Shown here piece by piece: positions 1 to 6,883 of a stretch of DNA of 43,129 nucleotides. The DNA comes from Catenulispora pinistramenti (GTDB lineage Bacteria > Actinomycetota > Actinomycetes > Streptomycetales > Catenulisporaceae). The DNA is taken from assembly GCF_018274385.1 (NCBI RefSeq), contig NZ_JAAFYZ010000070.1, forward strand, positions 1 through 43,129, read 5' to 3'. The notes below the pieces were generated by a model. That model was not told where the DNA came from. It did not search any database and saw nothing but the letters and a program-made list of their open reading frames with translations. Position 1 is the stretch's first letter. Each line of letters opens with the position of its first letter. A program made the position numbers and the translations under genes.

Positions 1-664
1 GTGCCGGTGGCCGGGGGTCCAGTTCGCGCTGTACACGGCCGCCGCCTGCCCGCCCGACCGCAGGTGCGCGGACTTGACCCCCGGACACCGGTGCTGTACC
101 CCCCGGGCTGACGACGCGACCGAGGGGAACGGACCGCAACCACCCCACAAACCGCCGCCGCTGAGACTCACCCAGCCACCCGAGGGAACCGCGCTAGTTT
201 CCCTGAGGTTGCCGAGGCCCGCCGGAGGCCCGGGCCTTCACCACAGCCCTTGACCTTGACCTTCAGCTCTTGATCTTGCCTGTGCCGTTGATCTTGCTGT
301 TGATCTTGCTCTTGATCTGGCCTGTGCCCTTGCTTCGACTTGCTGGAGTTGAAGAGGCCTGAGGTGCGCCGGGGTTGTGAACACGCGAACCGGCAGCCGA
401 CAAACACACCCACCGACTCGAACCCCGAACCGGCACAACTATGACCGAAGGCCGTAAAAAGCTTTGAAAGCCACAGACTAACCGCAACCGCCCCCGCAAA
501 CCCCAGCCCCGGGAGCAGGGCAGGGCAGCATGACCCGCCACTACATCATCTGGCGAAACCGCCACGCCGACGACTTCCGCCGACGCCATATCTACGCCAG
601 CTCTACGCCAAATCATCACCAGAGTAAACGTTGCCTGATACGGCATGGCACGGCACGGCACTGA
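1..664. other. Left-edge stretch without a confident gene
   Basis: No gene here can be supported. The second forward frame is open from position 2 to a TGA at 251-253, and its first 35 or so codons have very high G/C in third positions, so the 3' end of a plus-strand gene may enter the window; the codon bias fades after about 120 and I recognise no domain. A minus-strand frame of 132 codons (263-661) reads through simple repeats at 250-335 and has irregular codon use, so I do not call it. The rest, 340-660, is plain intergenic sequence to my eye. Confidence 0.3.
250..335. repeat. Short direct repeats TTGATCTTGC
   Basis: TTGATCTTGC occurs at 270-279, 288-297 and 300-309, with a degenerate copy (TTGATCTGG) at 312-320. 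A second motif, GCCTGTGCC, occurs at 278-286 and 320-328. The spacing is irregular, so this is simple-sequence DNA and not a CRISPR or iteron array. It is less G/C-rich than its surroundings. Confidence 0.6.
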
Positions 665-1744
665 TCACAACAGACCGCCGCTAACGCCGCGCCGCACCAG
701 CGAAGACCGCCGCACCACCAACTCCGGCTGCAACACCACCTGCCGGTGCTCGTGGGCCCCGCCGCCGCCCTCGCCAGCCGACTCCAATTCCAGCTCCTCC
801 AATTCCAGCTCCTCCATCTCCAGCTCCGCCAGCAACAGCTCGGCCGCGAGCCGCCCCATCGCGGCCGCCGGCTGCCGCACCGAGGTCAGCGGGACTGCGG
901 CCGCGGCGGCGAACTCGATGTCGTCGTAGCCGACGATCGCCATGTCCCGTGGCACGCCGACTCCGGCTGCGAACAGTGTCTGCAGTACGCCCAGCGCGAT
1001 CAGGTCGTTCGCGCAGAACACCGCGGTCGGGCGTTGCGGCAGCCCCAGCAGTCGGCTGGCTGCGTCGCGCCCGGCTGCCACGTCCAGGGTCTCGGTCGGT
1101 AGCTCGATCAGTGCCTCGTCGCCGATTCCGGCCTCGGCCAGCGCCGCCAGTGCACCGGCGCGGCGGTCGCGGATCTGTTGCAGGTGGGGTGGGCCGCTCA
1201 CGTAGGCGATCCGTCGGTGCCCGGCTGCGGTCAGGTGCCGGACCGCCAGGGTGCCGCCGGCTACGTCGTCGACCGACACCGAGCAGCCTGCGCCGCCGGC
1301 GCCGACCCGGTCGACGAGTACGAAGGGGATTCCGTGGCGGCGGAAGGCCTCGACGGTGCGGCCGCTGCCGTCGGCCGGTGTCAGCAGCACGCCGCGTACC
1401 CGCTGCTCGGCGAACAGGGCGAGGTACTCCTCCTCCTCGCTCGCGCTCTGGTTGCTCGTGCACACCATCACCCCGAGCCCGGCCCGGTGCGCGGTCCGCT
1501 CGGCGGCGCGGGCCACGTCCACGAAGAACGGGTTGCCCATGTCCAGCACCAGCAGCCCCAGGATGCGGCTGTGGCCGACCCGTAGCTGCCGGGCGTGCAC
1601 GTTGCGGACGTACCCCAGCTCGGCGATGGCCGCCTCGACCCGCCGCCGGGTGTCCTCGCCGACCCGTTCGGGGCTGTTGATGACGTTGGAGACGGTGCCC
1701 ACGGACACGCCGGCGCGCCGTGCCACGTCCTTGATGACGATCAT
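665..1744 (-). CDS. LacI-family transcriptional regulator, probable rhamnose-operon repressor
   Basis: A 359-residue LacI/GalR regulator. An N-terminal helix-turn-helix (residues 2-25, with IKDVARRAGVSVGTVSNVIN) and hinge (about 45-60) are followed by a periplasmic-binding-protein-like effector domain. It is the last gene of the rhamnose importer operon, 22 bases after the binding protein, which suggests it controls that operon and probably binds the TGAATCGATTCA-like sites at 6720, 6803 and 9704. That link is inferred from position and from the CG-centred palindromes typical of the family. Odd feature: residues about 308-331 are an acidic Glu/Leu repeat plus a Gly run, placed in the C-terminal subdomain just before the conserved stretch HRQVVLQPELVVR. 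The insert comes from a DNA repeat at 752-823. LacI family membership is certain; the effector (rhamnose or a derivative) is inferred. Confidence 0.9.
   Translation of the reverse strand: MIVIKDVARRAGVSVGTVSNVINSPERVGEDTRRRVEAAIAELGYVRNVHARQLRVGHSRILGLLVLDMGNPFFVDVARAAERTAHRAGLGVMVCTSNQSASEEEEYLALFAEQRVRGVLLTPADGSGRTVEAFRRHGIPFVLVDRVGAGGAGCSVSVDDVAGGTLAVRHLTAAGHRRIAYVSGPPHLQQIRDRRAGALAALAEAGIGDEALIELPTETLDVAAGRDAASRLLGLPQRPTAVFCANDLIALGVLQTLFAAGVGVPRDMAIVGYDDIEFAAAAAVPLTSVRQPAAAMGRLAAELLLAELEMEELELEELELESAGEGGGGAHEHRQVVLQPELVVRRSSLVRRGVSGGLL
752..823. repeat. 15-bp-type repeat inside the LacI gene
   Basis: The plus strand carries near-identical copies of TCCAATTCCAGCTCC followed by a diverged third copy. 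Read on the minus strand they encode repeated Glu-Leu pairs and a Gly run (residues about 308-331 of the regulator). The frame stays open, so the expansion is in multiples of three. Confidence 0.65.
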
Positions 1745-1766
1745 GCTGTCCGGCCCGGCGGACCGG

Positions 1767-2852
1767 CTAGAAGTTGTACTGGCTGATGTTCGAGGAGTCG
1801 AACACGGTCGGCGCGCCGAGCGTGACCACCCCCTGCGCCCCGATCGTGAAGCTGCCCATCGACCCGGCGGTGAACGCCTGCCCCTGAGCGCCGGTGATCT
1901 GGCCGGAGGCCAAGGCGACCGCGGTGTAGGCGGCCAGCTGGCCCAGTTTGCCCGGGTCCCACAGCTCGAAGGCCTTCACCGTGCCGTCCTGCACATAGGA
2001 CCGCATGTCGTTCGGCGTTCCCAGACCGGTCAGCAGCACCTTGCCCTTGTACTGCGAGCCGTCCAGGTACTGCGCGGCCGCCTTGATGCCGACCGTGGTG
2101 GGGGAGATGATCCCCTTCAGGTCCGGGTACTGCTGCAACAGTCCCTGCGTCTGCTGGAACGACATTTGCGGATCGTCGTTGCCGTACGCGATCTTGACCA
2201 GCTTCATGTTCGCGAACTGCGGCTTCTTCAGCTCGTCCTGCATGTAGCCGATCCACGCGTTCTGGTTGGTCGCGGTCTGTGCCGCCGACAGCACCGCGAT
2301 CTGACCGGTGTAGTTCAGCTCCTTGCCCAGCAGATCCACCTCACTGCGGCCCAGATCCTCGGCGCTGGCCTGGGACACGAACACCTGCCGGCAGCCGGGG
2401 TCGGTGTCCGAGTCGTACGTGACCACCTTGATCCCCGCGCTCATCGCCTGCTTCAGCGCGGTACACAGCGCCCCGGGATCCTGCGCGGAGACGGCGATCG
2501 CGGACACGTGCTGCTGCGTCAGGGTGTTGACGTAGGACACCTGCCCGGCGGTGTCGGTGGCACTGGTGGTCCCGACCTCCTTGTAGCTCTCGCCGAGCGC
2601 GCTCAGCGCGGTGTTGCCGCCGGCGTCGGAGATGTTGAAGTACGGGTTGTTGACCTGCTTGGGCAGGAACGCGACCGCCAACCCCTTCTTCGTCGCGGCG
2701 TTCGGGTTCGCCGACCCGCTCTGCACCGCGGCCGGGGCGCTGGAGGCCGCCTTGTCGGTGGAGCTCTTCGTGGCGCCGCCGCACGCGCTCAGGCTCAGCG
2801 CCAGCAGGCCGGTGGCGGCCAGGGCGGCGACGGCGCCGGATGTTCTGCTCAT
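1767..2852 (-). CDS. rhaS: Rhamnose ABC transporter substrate-binding lipoprotein
   Basis: A 361-residue sugar-binding protein of the type I periplasmic-binding family, anchored outside the membrane as a lipoprotein. The N-terminus has a hydrophobic signal ending in a lipobox (LSLSACGG, Cys about 24) and then a Ser/Ala-rich linker. The mature domain shows features I associate with RhaS proteins: FLPKQVNNPYF near its start and the later stretch SPTTVGIKAAAQ. I start at the ATG at 2852; the same frame stays open far upstream, but that is a shadow of the permease gene. The ATG overlaps the stop of the upstream permease by 4 bases, so translation is probably coupled. It delivers substrate to the two permeases encoded at 2849-3874 and 3867-4937. 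Rhamnose specificity rests on family resemblance and on the neighbouring rhamnosidase; another deoxy sugar is possible. Confidence 0.88.
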   Translation of the reverse strand: MSRTSGAVAALAATGLLALSLSACGGATKSSTDKAASSAPAAVQSGSANPNAATKKGLAVAFLPKQVNNPYFNISDAGGNTALSALGESYKEVGTTSATDTAGQVSYVNTLTQQHVSAIAVSAQDPGALCTALKQAMSAGIKVVTYDSDTDPGCRQVFVSQASAEDLGRSEVDLLGKELNYTGQIAVLSAAQTATNQNAWIGYMQDELKKPQFANMKLVKIAYGNDDPQMSFQQTQGLLQQYPDLKGIISPTTVGIKAAAQYLDGSQYKGKVLLTGLGTPNDMRSYVQDGTVKAFELWDPGKLGQLAAYTAVALASGQITGAQGQAFTAGSMGSFTIGAQGVVTLGAPTVFDSSNISQYNF

Positions 2853-3874
2853 AGCTTTCCCCTTGTCGGTTGATAGATCGAGGCGGCGAAAACCTGCCGG
2901 GCCACCCGCGGCCCGAGTACGGAGACGGTCAGCAACACGCCGGTCACCACCGTCTGGGACTGTGCCGAGACGTTGGCCAGGCTCATCACGTTCTGCAGCG
3001 TGCCGAGCAGGAACACCCCGGCGATCGCGCCGCCGAGCGTGCCCCGCCCGCCGTCGAAGTCCACGCCGCCGAGCAGTACCGCGGCCACGACCGACAGCTC
3101 CAGCCCGGTGGCGTTGTTGTAGGTGGCGCTGGCGTAGTGCAGCACCCAGAACACGCCGGTCAGCGCCGAGACCAGCCCGGTCGCCACGAACAGCGACAGC
3201 TTGACCCGCTTGACCCGCACCCCGGCGAACCACGCCGCCTCGGCCGAGGCACCGACGGCGAACACCGAGCGGCCGAAGCCGGTGGCGTGCAGCACCACGA
3301 CCGCCGCCGCGGCCAGGACCAGCCACGGCAGCGCGGCGGTCGGCAGGAACGAGCCGCCCAGCCGGCCCGAGCCGAAGTCCAGGTAGTTCTGCGGGAAGTC
3401 GGTGACCGAGTTCGACCCGAGCACGACCTGCGCCAGGCCCCGGTACAGCGCCATCGTGCCGATCGTCACCGCCAGCGAGGGCAGCCCGAGCTTGGTCACC
3501 AGCAGCGCGTTGACCAGGCCGCAGGCCACCCCGAGCACGGCGCAGATCACGATGATCTCGTTGATGTTCATGCCGTGGTTCCACAGCGCGCCCATCACGG
3601 CCCCGGACAGCCCGACCGTCGAACCCACCGACAGGTCGATCTCGCCGCCCGCGACCAGCATCGTCATCGGCAGCGCGATCGCCGCGACCGGCAGGGTGTT
3701 GCCGATCAGGAAGCTGAGGTTCAGGGCGTTGCCGAAGCCGTTGACCGTGCTGAAGGAGATGAGGAGCAGGACGACCAGCAAAGCGCCGACGACGGTGTCC
3801 CAGCGCAGGGCGCCGTTCAGGGGTCGGCGGCGCAGGTCCCTGCTCTGGTCCGCGGTTTCCGCGATGTCAGCCAT
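2849..3874 (-). CDS. rhaQ: Rhamnose ABC transporter permease, second subunit
   Basis: A 341-residue inner-membrane permease of the branched-chain/ribose (RbsC-like) family with about 8-10 hydrophobic segments. The family signature lies at MLVAGGEIDLSVGSTVGLSG, and the late stretch VVAAVLLGGVDFDGGRGTLGG is also typical. It pairs with the permease immediately upstream to form the membrane channel of the sugar importer. It overlaps that upstream gene by 8 bases and the binding-protein gene by 4 bases, so the importer is one translationally coupled unit. Which of the two permeases corresponds to RhaP and which to RhaQ is a naming guess from gene order. Confidence 0.87.
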   Translation of the reverse strand: MADIAETADQSRDLRRRPLNGALRWDTVVGALLVVLLLISFSTVNGFGNALNLSFLIGNTLPVAAIALPMTMLVAGGEIDLSVGSTVGLSGAVMGALWNHGMNINEIIVICAVLGVACGLVNALLVTKLGLPSLAVTIGTMALYRGLAQVVLGSNSVTDFPQNYLDFGSGRLGGSFLPTAALPWLVLAAAAVVVLHATGFGRSVFAVGASAEAAWFAGVRVKRVKLSLFVATGLVSALTGVFWVLHYASATYNNATGLELSVVAAVLLGGVDFDGGRGTLGGAIAGVFLLGTLQNVMSLANVSAQSQTVVTGVLLTVSVLGPRVARQVFAASIYQPTRGKL

Positions 3875-4937
3875 TCGTGCCGGTCCTCGCCTGTCGGGCC
3901 CGGCTGCGTAGCAGCCCGGCGATCCGCAGCGCCATCACCCGGTCCACCGAGATGGCCAGGAGCAGCAGGATCCCGTCGATCGCCTCGACCCACACCGAGC
4001 TGACGCCGATCGCGGGCAGGACGCTGTTGATGGAGGTCAGCAGCAGCGCGCCCAGCGCCGCGCCGTGGACGCTGCCCGAACCCCCGGTGAAGCCCACGCC
4101 GCCGACCACCACGGCCGAGACCACCGTGAGCTCGTAACCGTTGCCGGTCCCGGCGTCGGCGTAGCTGAACCGGGCCAGATACAGCGCCCCGGCCAGCCCG
4201 GCGAGCGCGCCGCACAGCACGAACGCCGCCAGCACCCGCCGTCGCACCGGCACCCCGGCCAGTGCCGCGGCCTGCGCGTGCGAGCCGAGGGCGTAGCACT
4301 CCCGGCCGCTGCGGTAGTCGCGCAGGAAGTAGCCGACCGCGATCAGCACCACGGCCGCCACCAACGCCAGATACGGGACCGCCGACACGCCGTCGTGGCC
4401 GAAGGTCTTGTAACCGCTCGGCAGCAGGCTCGCGGTGATCTCGCGGGAGCCGACCCAGATCGAGTCCAGGGCCCGGATGATGTAGAGCGTGCCGAGCGTG
4501 ACCACCAGCGAGGGCACCTGACCGACGCCGACCAGCACGCCGTTGAAGGCTCCCAGGGCCGCGCCCAGCACTACGGCCAGAGCTACAGACAAGACCGGAT
4601 TCCCGCCGTGCTTAAGGAGATCGCCCGCGGCGAAGGCTGTGACACCCAGCACGGAGCCGACCGACAGGTCGACATTGCCGGTGATCACCACGACCGCCTC
4701 GCCGACCGCGACCAGCACCAGGATCGTCGCGTTCAGCAGCAGGTCCTTGATGCCCTGCTCGGACAGGAACGAGGTGTTGTCGATCTGGGTGGCGACCAGC
4801 ATCACGGCCAGCACCACCAGGATCGCCAGCTCGCGCATGCGCAGCACCCGGTCCAGCAGGCCGCGCGCCGACCCGGCGGCGAGCGGCGGCTGAGGCTGCG
4901 GCTGCTGCCCGGCGGCAGCAGTGGTCGGGGCCGTCAT
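3867..4937 (-). CDS. rhaP: Rhamnose ABC transporter permease, first subunit
   Basis: A 356-residue RbsC-like membrane permease. A cytoplasmic N-terminus rich in Pro, Gln and Ala (residues 1-25) is followed by about 8-10 membrane segments. The diagnostic stretch is [20 protein letters not shown], with [20 protein letters not shown] near the end. It forms a heterodimer with the permease encoded next. Its ATG overlaps the stop of the ATPase gene by 4 bases. The two permeases are clearly paralogous, as is usual for rhamnose and autoinducer-2 type importers, which use two different permeases and one ATPase. Substrate assignment follows the rest of the operon. Confidence 0.87.
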   Translation of the reverse strand: MTAPTTAAAGQQPQPQPPLAAGSARGLLDRVLRMRELAILVVLAVMLVATQIDNTSFLSEQGIKDLLLNATILVLVAVGEAVVVITGNVDLSVGSVLGVTAFAAGDLLKHGGNPVLSVALAVVLGAALGAFNGVLVGVGQVPSLVVTLGTLYIIRALDSIWVGSREITASLLPSGYKTFGHDGVSAVPYLALVAAVVLIAVGYFLRDYRSGRECYALGSHAQAAALAGVPVRRRVLAAFVLCGALAGLAGALYLARFSYADAGTGNGYELTVVSAVVVGGVGFTGGSGSVHGAALGALLLTSINSVLPAIGVSSVWVEAIDGILLLLAISVDRVMALRIAGLLRSRARQARTGTNG

Positions 4938-6460
4938 CTGGCGCTCCCGGCGGTGGCCCCGGTCGCCGCGGCCACCACGGTCTGCTCGGTGGCGTCCGCC
5001 CGGCTGATCTCCGCGGCGATCCGGCCCTCACGCATCACCAGCACCCGGTCGGCCATGCCCAGGATCTCCGGCAGATCCGAGGAGATCATCAGCACCGCGA
5101 CACCGTCCGCCGCCAGCTGCGAGAGCAGCCGGTGCACCTCGGCCTTGGTGCCGACGTCGATACCCCGGGTCGGCTCGTCCACGATCAGCACCCGCGGCCC
5201 GGTGGCCAGCCACTTGGCCAGCACCACCTTCTGCTGGTTGCCGCCGGACAGGGTGCCGACCAGATCGGACAGGCGCGCGTACTTCACCTGGAGCTTGGCC
5301 GCCCAATCCACCGCCCGATCCCGCTCGGTGCGCCGGCTCACGAACCCGGCGGTGGTGGCCGCCTTCAGATCCGCCAGGCCGATATTGCGCTCGACGCTCA
5401 TCTGCATGATCAGCCCCTGCGCCCGCCGGTCCTCCGGGACCAGCGCCAGCCCGGCGGCCATCGCCAGGCTCGGCGAGCCCGGCCGCAGCCGGCGCCCGCC
5501 GACCGCGACCTGCCCGGCGTCGAAGCGGTCGATGCCGAACACGGCGCGGGCCACCTCGCTGCGCCCGGCGCCGACCAGCCCGGCCAGACCCACGATCTCC
5601 CCGGAGCGCACCTGGAACGAGACGTCGGTGAAGACCCCTTCGCGGGTCAGCCTGCTGACATCCAGCGCGACTGCTCCGACCTCGGTCTCCTGCTTGGGGT
5701 AGAGCGAGTCCAACGTCCGCCCGACCATCCGCCGCACCAGATCGGCCTCAGTCAGCCCGGCCAGCGGCTCGGCGGCGACCAGCGCGCCGTCCCGCAGGGT
5801 GGTGACCCGCTGACAGAGCTCGAACACCTCCGAGAGCCGGTGCGAGATGAACAGCACCGCGGCGCCCTGCTCCCGCAAGGCCCGCACCACGGCGAACAGC
5901 CGCGCCACCTCGCTCCCGGTCAGCGCCGCGGTCGGCTCGTCCATGATCAGCACTCGCGCGTCGAATGACAGCGCCTTGGCGATCTCCACCAACTGTTGGT
6001 CGGCGATCGACAACCCCCGCGCCGGCCGCTCCGGATCCATCGCCACGCCGAGCCGCCTGAACAGAGCGGCCACGGCCTCGCGCACCGCCCGATGATCGAC
6101 CCGCCCGAACGACCGCCGGGGCTGGCGCCCCATGAAGATGTTCTCCGCCACGCTCAAATCGGGGAACAACGTCGGCTCCTGATAGATGACCGCCACCCCG
6201 GCGTCCCTGGCCGCGGCCGGCCCCCCGAACTCCACCACCGAGCCGTCCAGCAGGACGGCACCCTCATCCGGCCGGTGCACCCCGGCCAACACCTTGATCA
6301 AGGTCGACTTCCCGGCCCCGTTCTCCCCGGCCAGGGCGTGCGCCTCGCCGGCGTACAGCGACAGCGACACCGAACGCAGGGCACGAACAGCGCCGAAGGA
6401 CTTACTCACCCCCTCCAACGCGAGAACCGGAACAGCGAGGTCCGGACCGGGCTCATTCAT
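4934..6460 (-). CDS. rhaT: Rhamnose ABC transporter ATP-binding protein (double ATPase)
   Basis: A 508-residue sugar-importer ATPase with two ABC domains in tandem, as in RbsA and MglA. The first half has an intact Walker A (GENGAGKST), a diverged signature (LSIADQQ) and Walker B ([10 protein letters not shown]). The second half has the degenerate Walker A usual for this family ([12 protein letters not shown]), an intact signature (LSGGNQQK) and Walker B ([11 protein letters not shown]). I place the start at the ATG at 6460, because GGAG lies 9 bases ahead of it; an in-frame TTG at 6475 overlaps that ribosome site and is less likely. It is the first gene of the importer operon, with a predicted promoter at 6535-6563 and a leader of about 68 bases. 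The symbol follows rhizobial RhaT usage and should not be confused with the unrelated E. coli RhaT symporter. Confidence 0.87.
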   Translation of the reverse strand: MNEPGPDLAVPVLALEGVSKSFGAVRALRSVSLSLYAGEAHALAGENGAGKSTLIKVLAGVHRPDEGAVLLDGSVVEFGGPAAARDAGVAVIYQEPTLFPDLSVAENIFMGRQPRRSFGRVDHRAVREAVAALFRRLGVAMDPERPARGLSIADQQLVEIAKALSFDARVLIMDEPTAALTGSEVARLFAVVRALREQGAAVLFISHRLSEVFELCQRVTTLRDGALVAAEPLAGLTEADLVRRMVGRTLDSLYPKQETEVGAVALDVSRLTREGVFTDVSFQVRSGEIVGLAGLVGAGRSEVARAVFGIDRFDAGQVAVGGRRLRPGSPSLAMAAGLALVPEDRRAQGLIMQMSVERNIGLADLKAATTAGFVSRRTERDRAVDWAAKLQVKYARLSDLVGTLSGGNQQKVVLAKWLATGPRVLIVDEPTRGIDVGTKAEVHRLLSQLAADGVAVLMISSDLPEILGMADRVLVMREGRIAAEISRADATEQTVVAAATGATAGSAR

Positions 6461-6510
6461 GAGACGCCACTCCAAGGTCGGCCGGTCCGCACCAGCGGAG
6501 GCGACGAGTG

Positions 6511-6530
6511 AATTGTTTCAATGAAATTGC
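6511..6530. promoter_or_regulatory. Candidate operator over the importer start point
   Basis: TTTCA-A-TGAAA (6516-6526) is a perfect 5-bp inverted repeat around a single base, set in A/T-rich flanks that stand out from the surrounding sequence. It lies just downstream of the predicted -10 box and spans the expected start point near 6528, where a repressor would block initiation. It differs from the CG-centred TGAATCGATTCA sites, so it may bind the same LacI protein weakly or a different regulator. Confidence 0.45.
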
Positions 6531-6534
6531 CGCG

Positions 6535-6563
6535 AGGTTAGCTCCGGGGGTGGGGTGCGTCAA
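6535..6563 (-). promoter_or_regulatory. Predicted promoter of the rhamnose importer operon
   Basis: On the minus strand, TTGACG (6558-6563) is followed after exactly 17 bases by TAACCT (6535-6540). These are good matches to the -35 and -10 boxes of the main actinobacterial sigma factor. The start point would fall near 6528, giving a leader of about 68 bases. Confidence 0.6.
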
Positions 6564-6719
6564 GGGTCGCGGAGCGCCGTGCGAGGGTCAGGGAACGGAT
6601 TCCGGTGTCGGGCACGCGCCGAAACTCGCCCCTGATCAGCGATTCTGTGCCGAACTCGGCGAATAGGAGGGTCTTGAGATCGCTGGGAAGATCTTGCAGG
6701 ATCCTGCGATGATCGAATG

Positions 6720-6731
6720 TGAATCGATTTT
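6720..6731. promoter_or_regulatory. LacI-type operator, site A
   Basis: TGAATCGATTTT matches the perfect palindrome at 6803-6814 in 10 of 12 positions and keeps the central CG of LacI-family operators. Its centre is 83 bp from that of site B, about eight helical turns, which would permit looping by a LacI dimer pair. Confidence 0.5.
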
Positions 6732-6764
6732 AGAAGACCGCCGGGAATGGCGATTTTCGAGGCC

Positions 6765-6793
6765 TTGACGGGGTTCGAATGCCTCGGTAGCGT
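6765..6793 (+). promoter_or_regulatory. Orphan plus-strand promoter between two operators
   Basis: TTGACG (6765-6770), a 17-base spacer and TAGCGT (6788-6793) form a promoter pointing toward the rhamnosidase 3' end. The start point would be near 6800, directly at operator B. No gene follows on this strand: the first structure met is the hairpin at 6833-6864. It may make a short RNA or be a remnant of an earlier gene order. Confidence 0.45.
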
Positions 6794-6802
6794 CACTCGG
6801 AA

Positions 6803-6814
6803 TGAATCGATTCA
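6803..6814. promoter_or_regulatory. LacI-type operator, site B (perfect palindrome)
   Basis: TGAATCGATTCA is a perfect 12-bp palindrome, extended to 14 bp by A at 6802 and T at 6815. Its CG centre and length are those of LacI/GalR-family operators. It overlaps the start point predicted for the orphan plus-strand promoter. Confidence 0.65.
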
Positions 6815-6832
6815 TCTCGTGCGGCGTGAGTC

Positions 6833-6864
6833 GCCGGCCGGCCTGGCGCACCAGGCCGGCCGGC
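6833..6864. terminator. Strong hairpin after the rhamnosidase gene
   Basis: A perfect 14-bp stem (6833-6846 with 6851-6864) closes a 4-base loop, CGCA. It lies 20 bases past the rhamnosidase stop codon and is symmetric, so it could end transcription from both strands. There is no U-run, as is common in actinobacteria. Confidence 0.75.
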
Positions 6865-6883
6865 GGGGCCCCATCACTTCGCG

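Noticed and set aside
250-335. Possible CRISPR or iteron array
   Set aside because: Units are about 10 bp with irregular spacing and no unique spacers.
263-661. Minus-strand open frame of 132 codons at the left edge
   Set aside because: It contains simple repeats, irregular third-position bases and no recognisable domain or ribosome site.
1767-3584. One very long minus-strand frame covering the binding protein and part of the permease
   Set aside because: The upstream half is a shadow of the permease gene. The lipoprotein signal at 2852 with a 4-base overlap gives the proper start.
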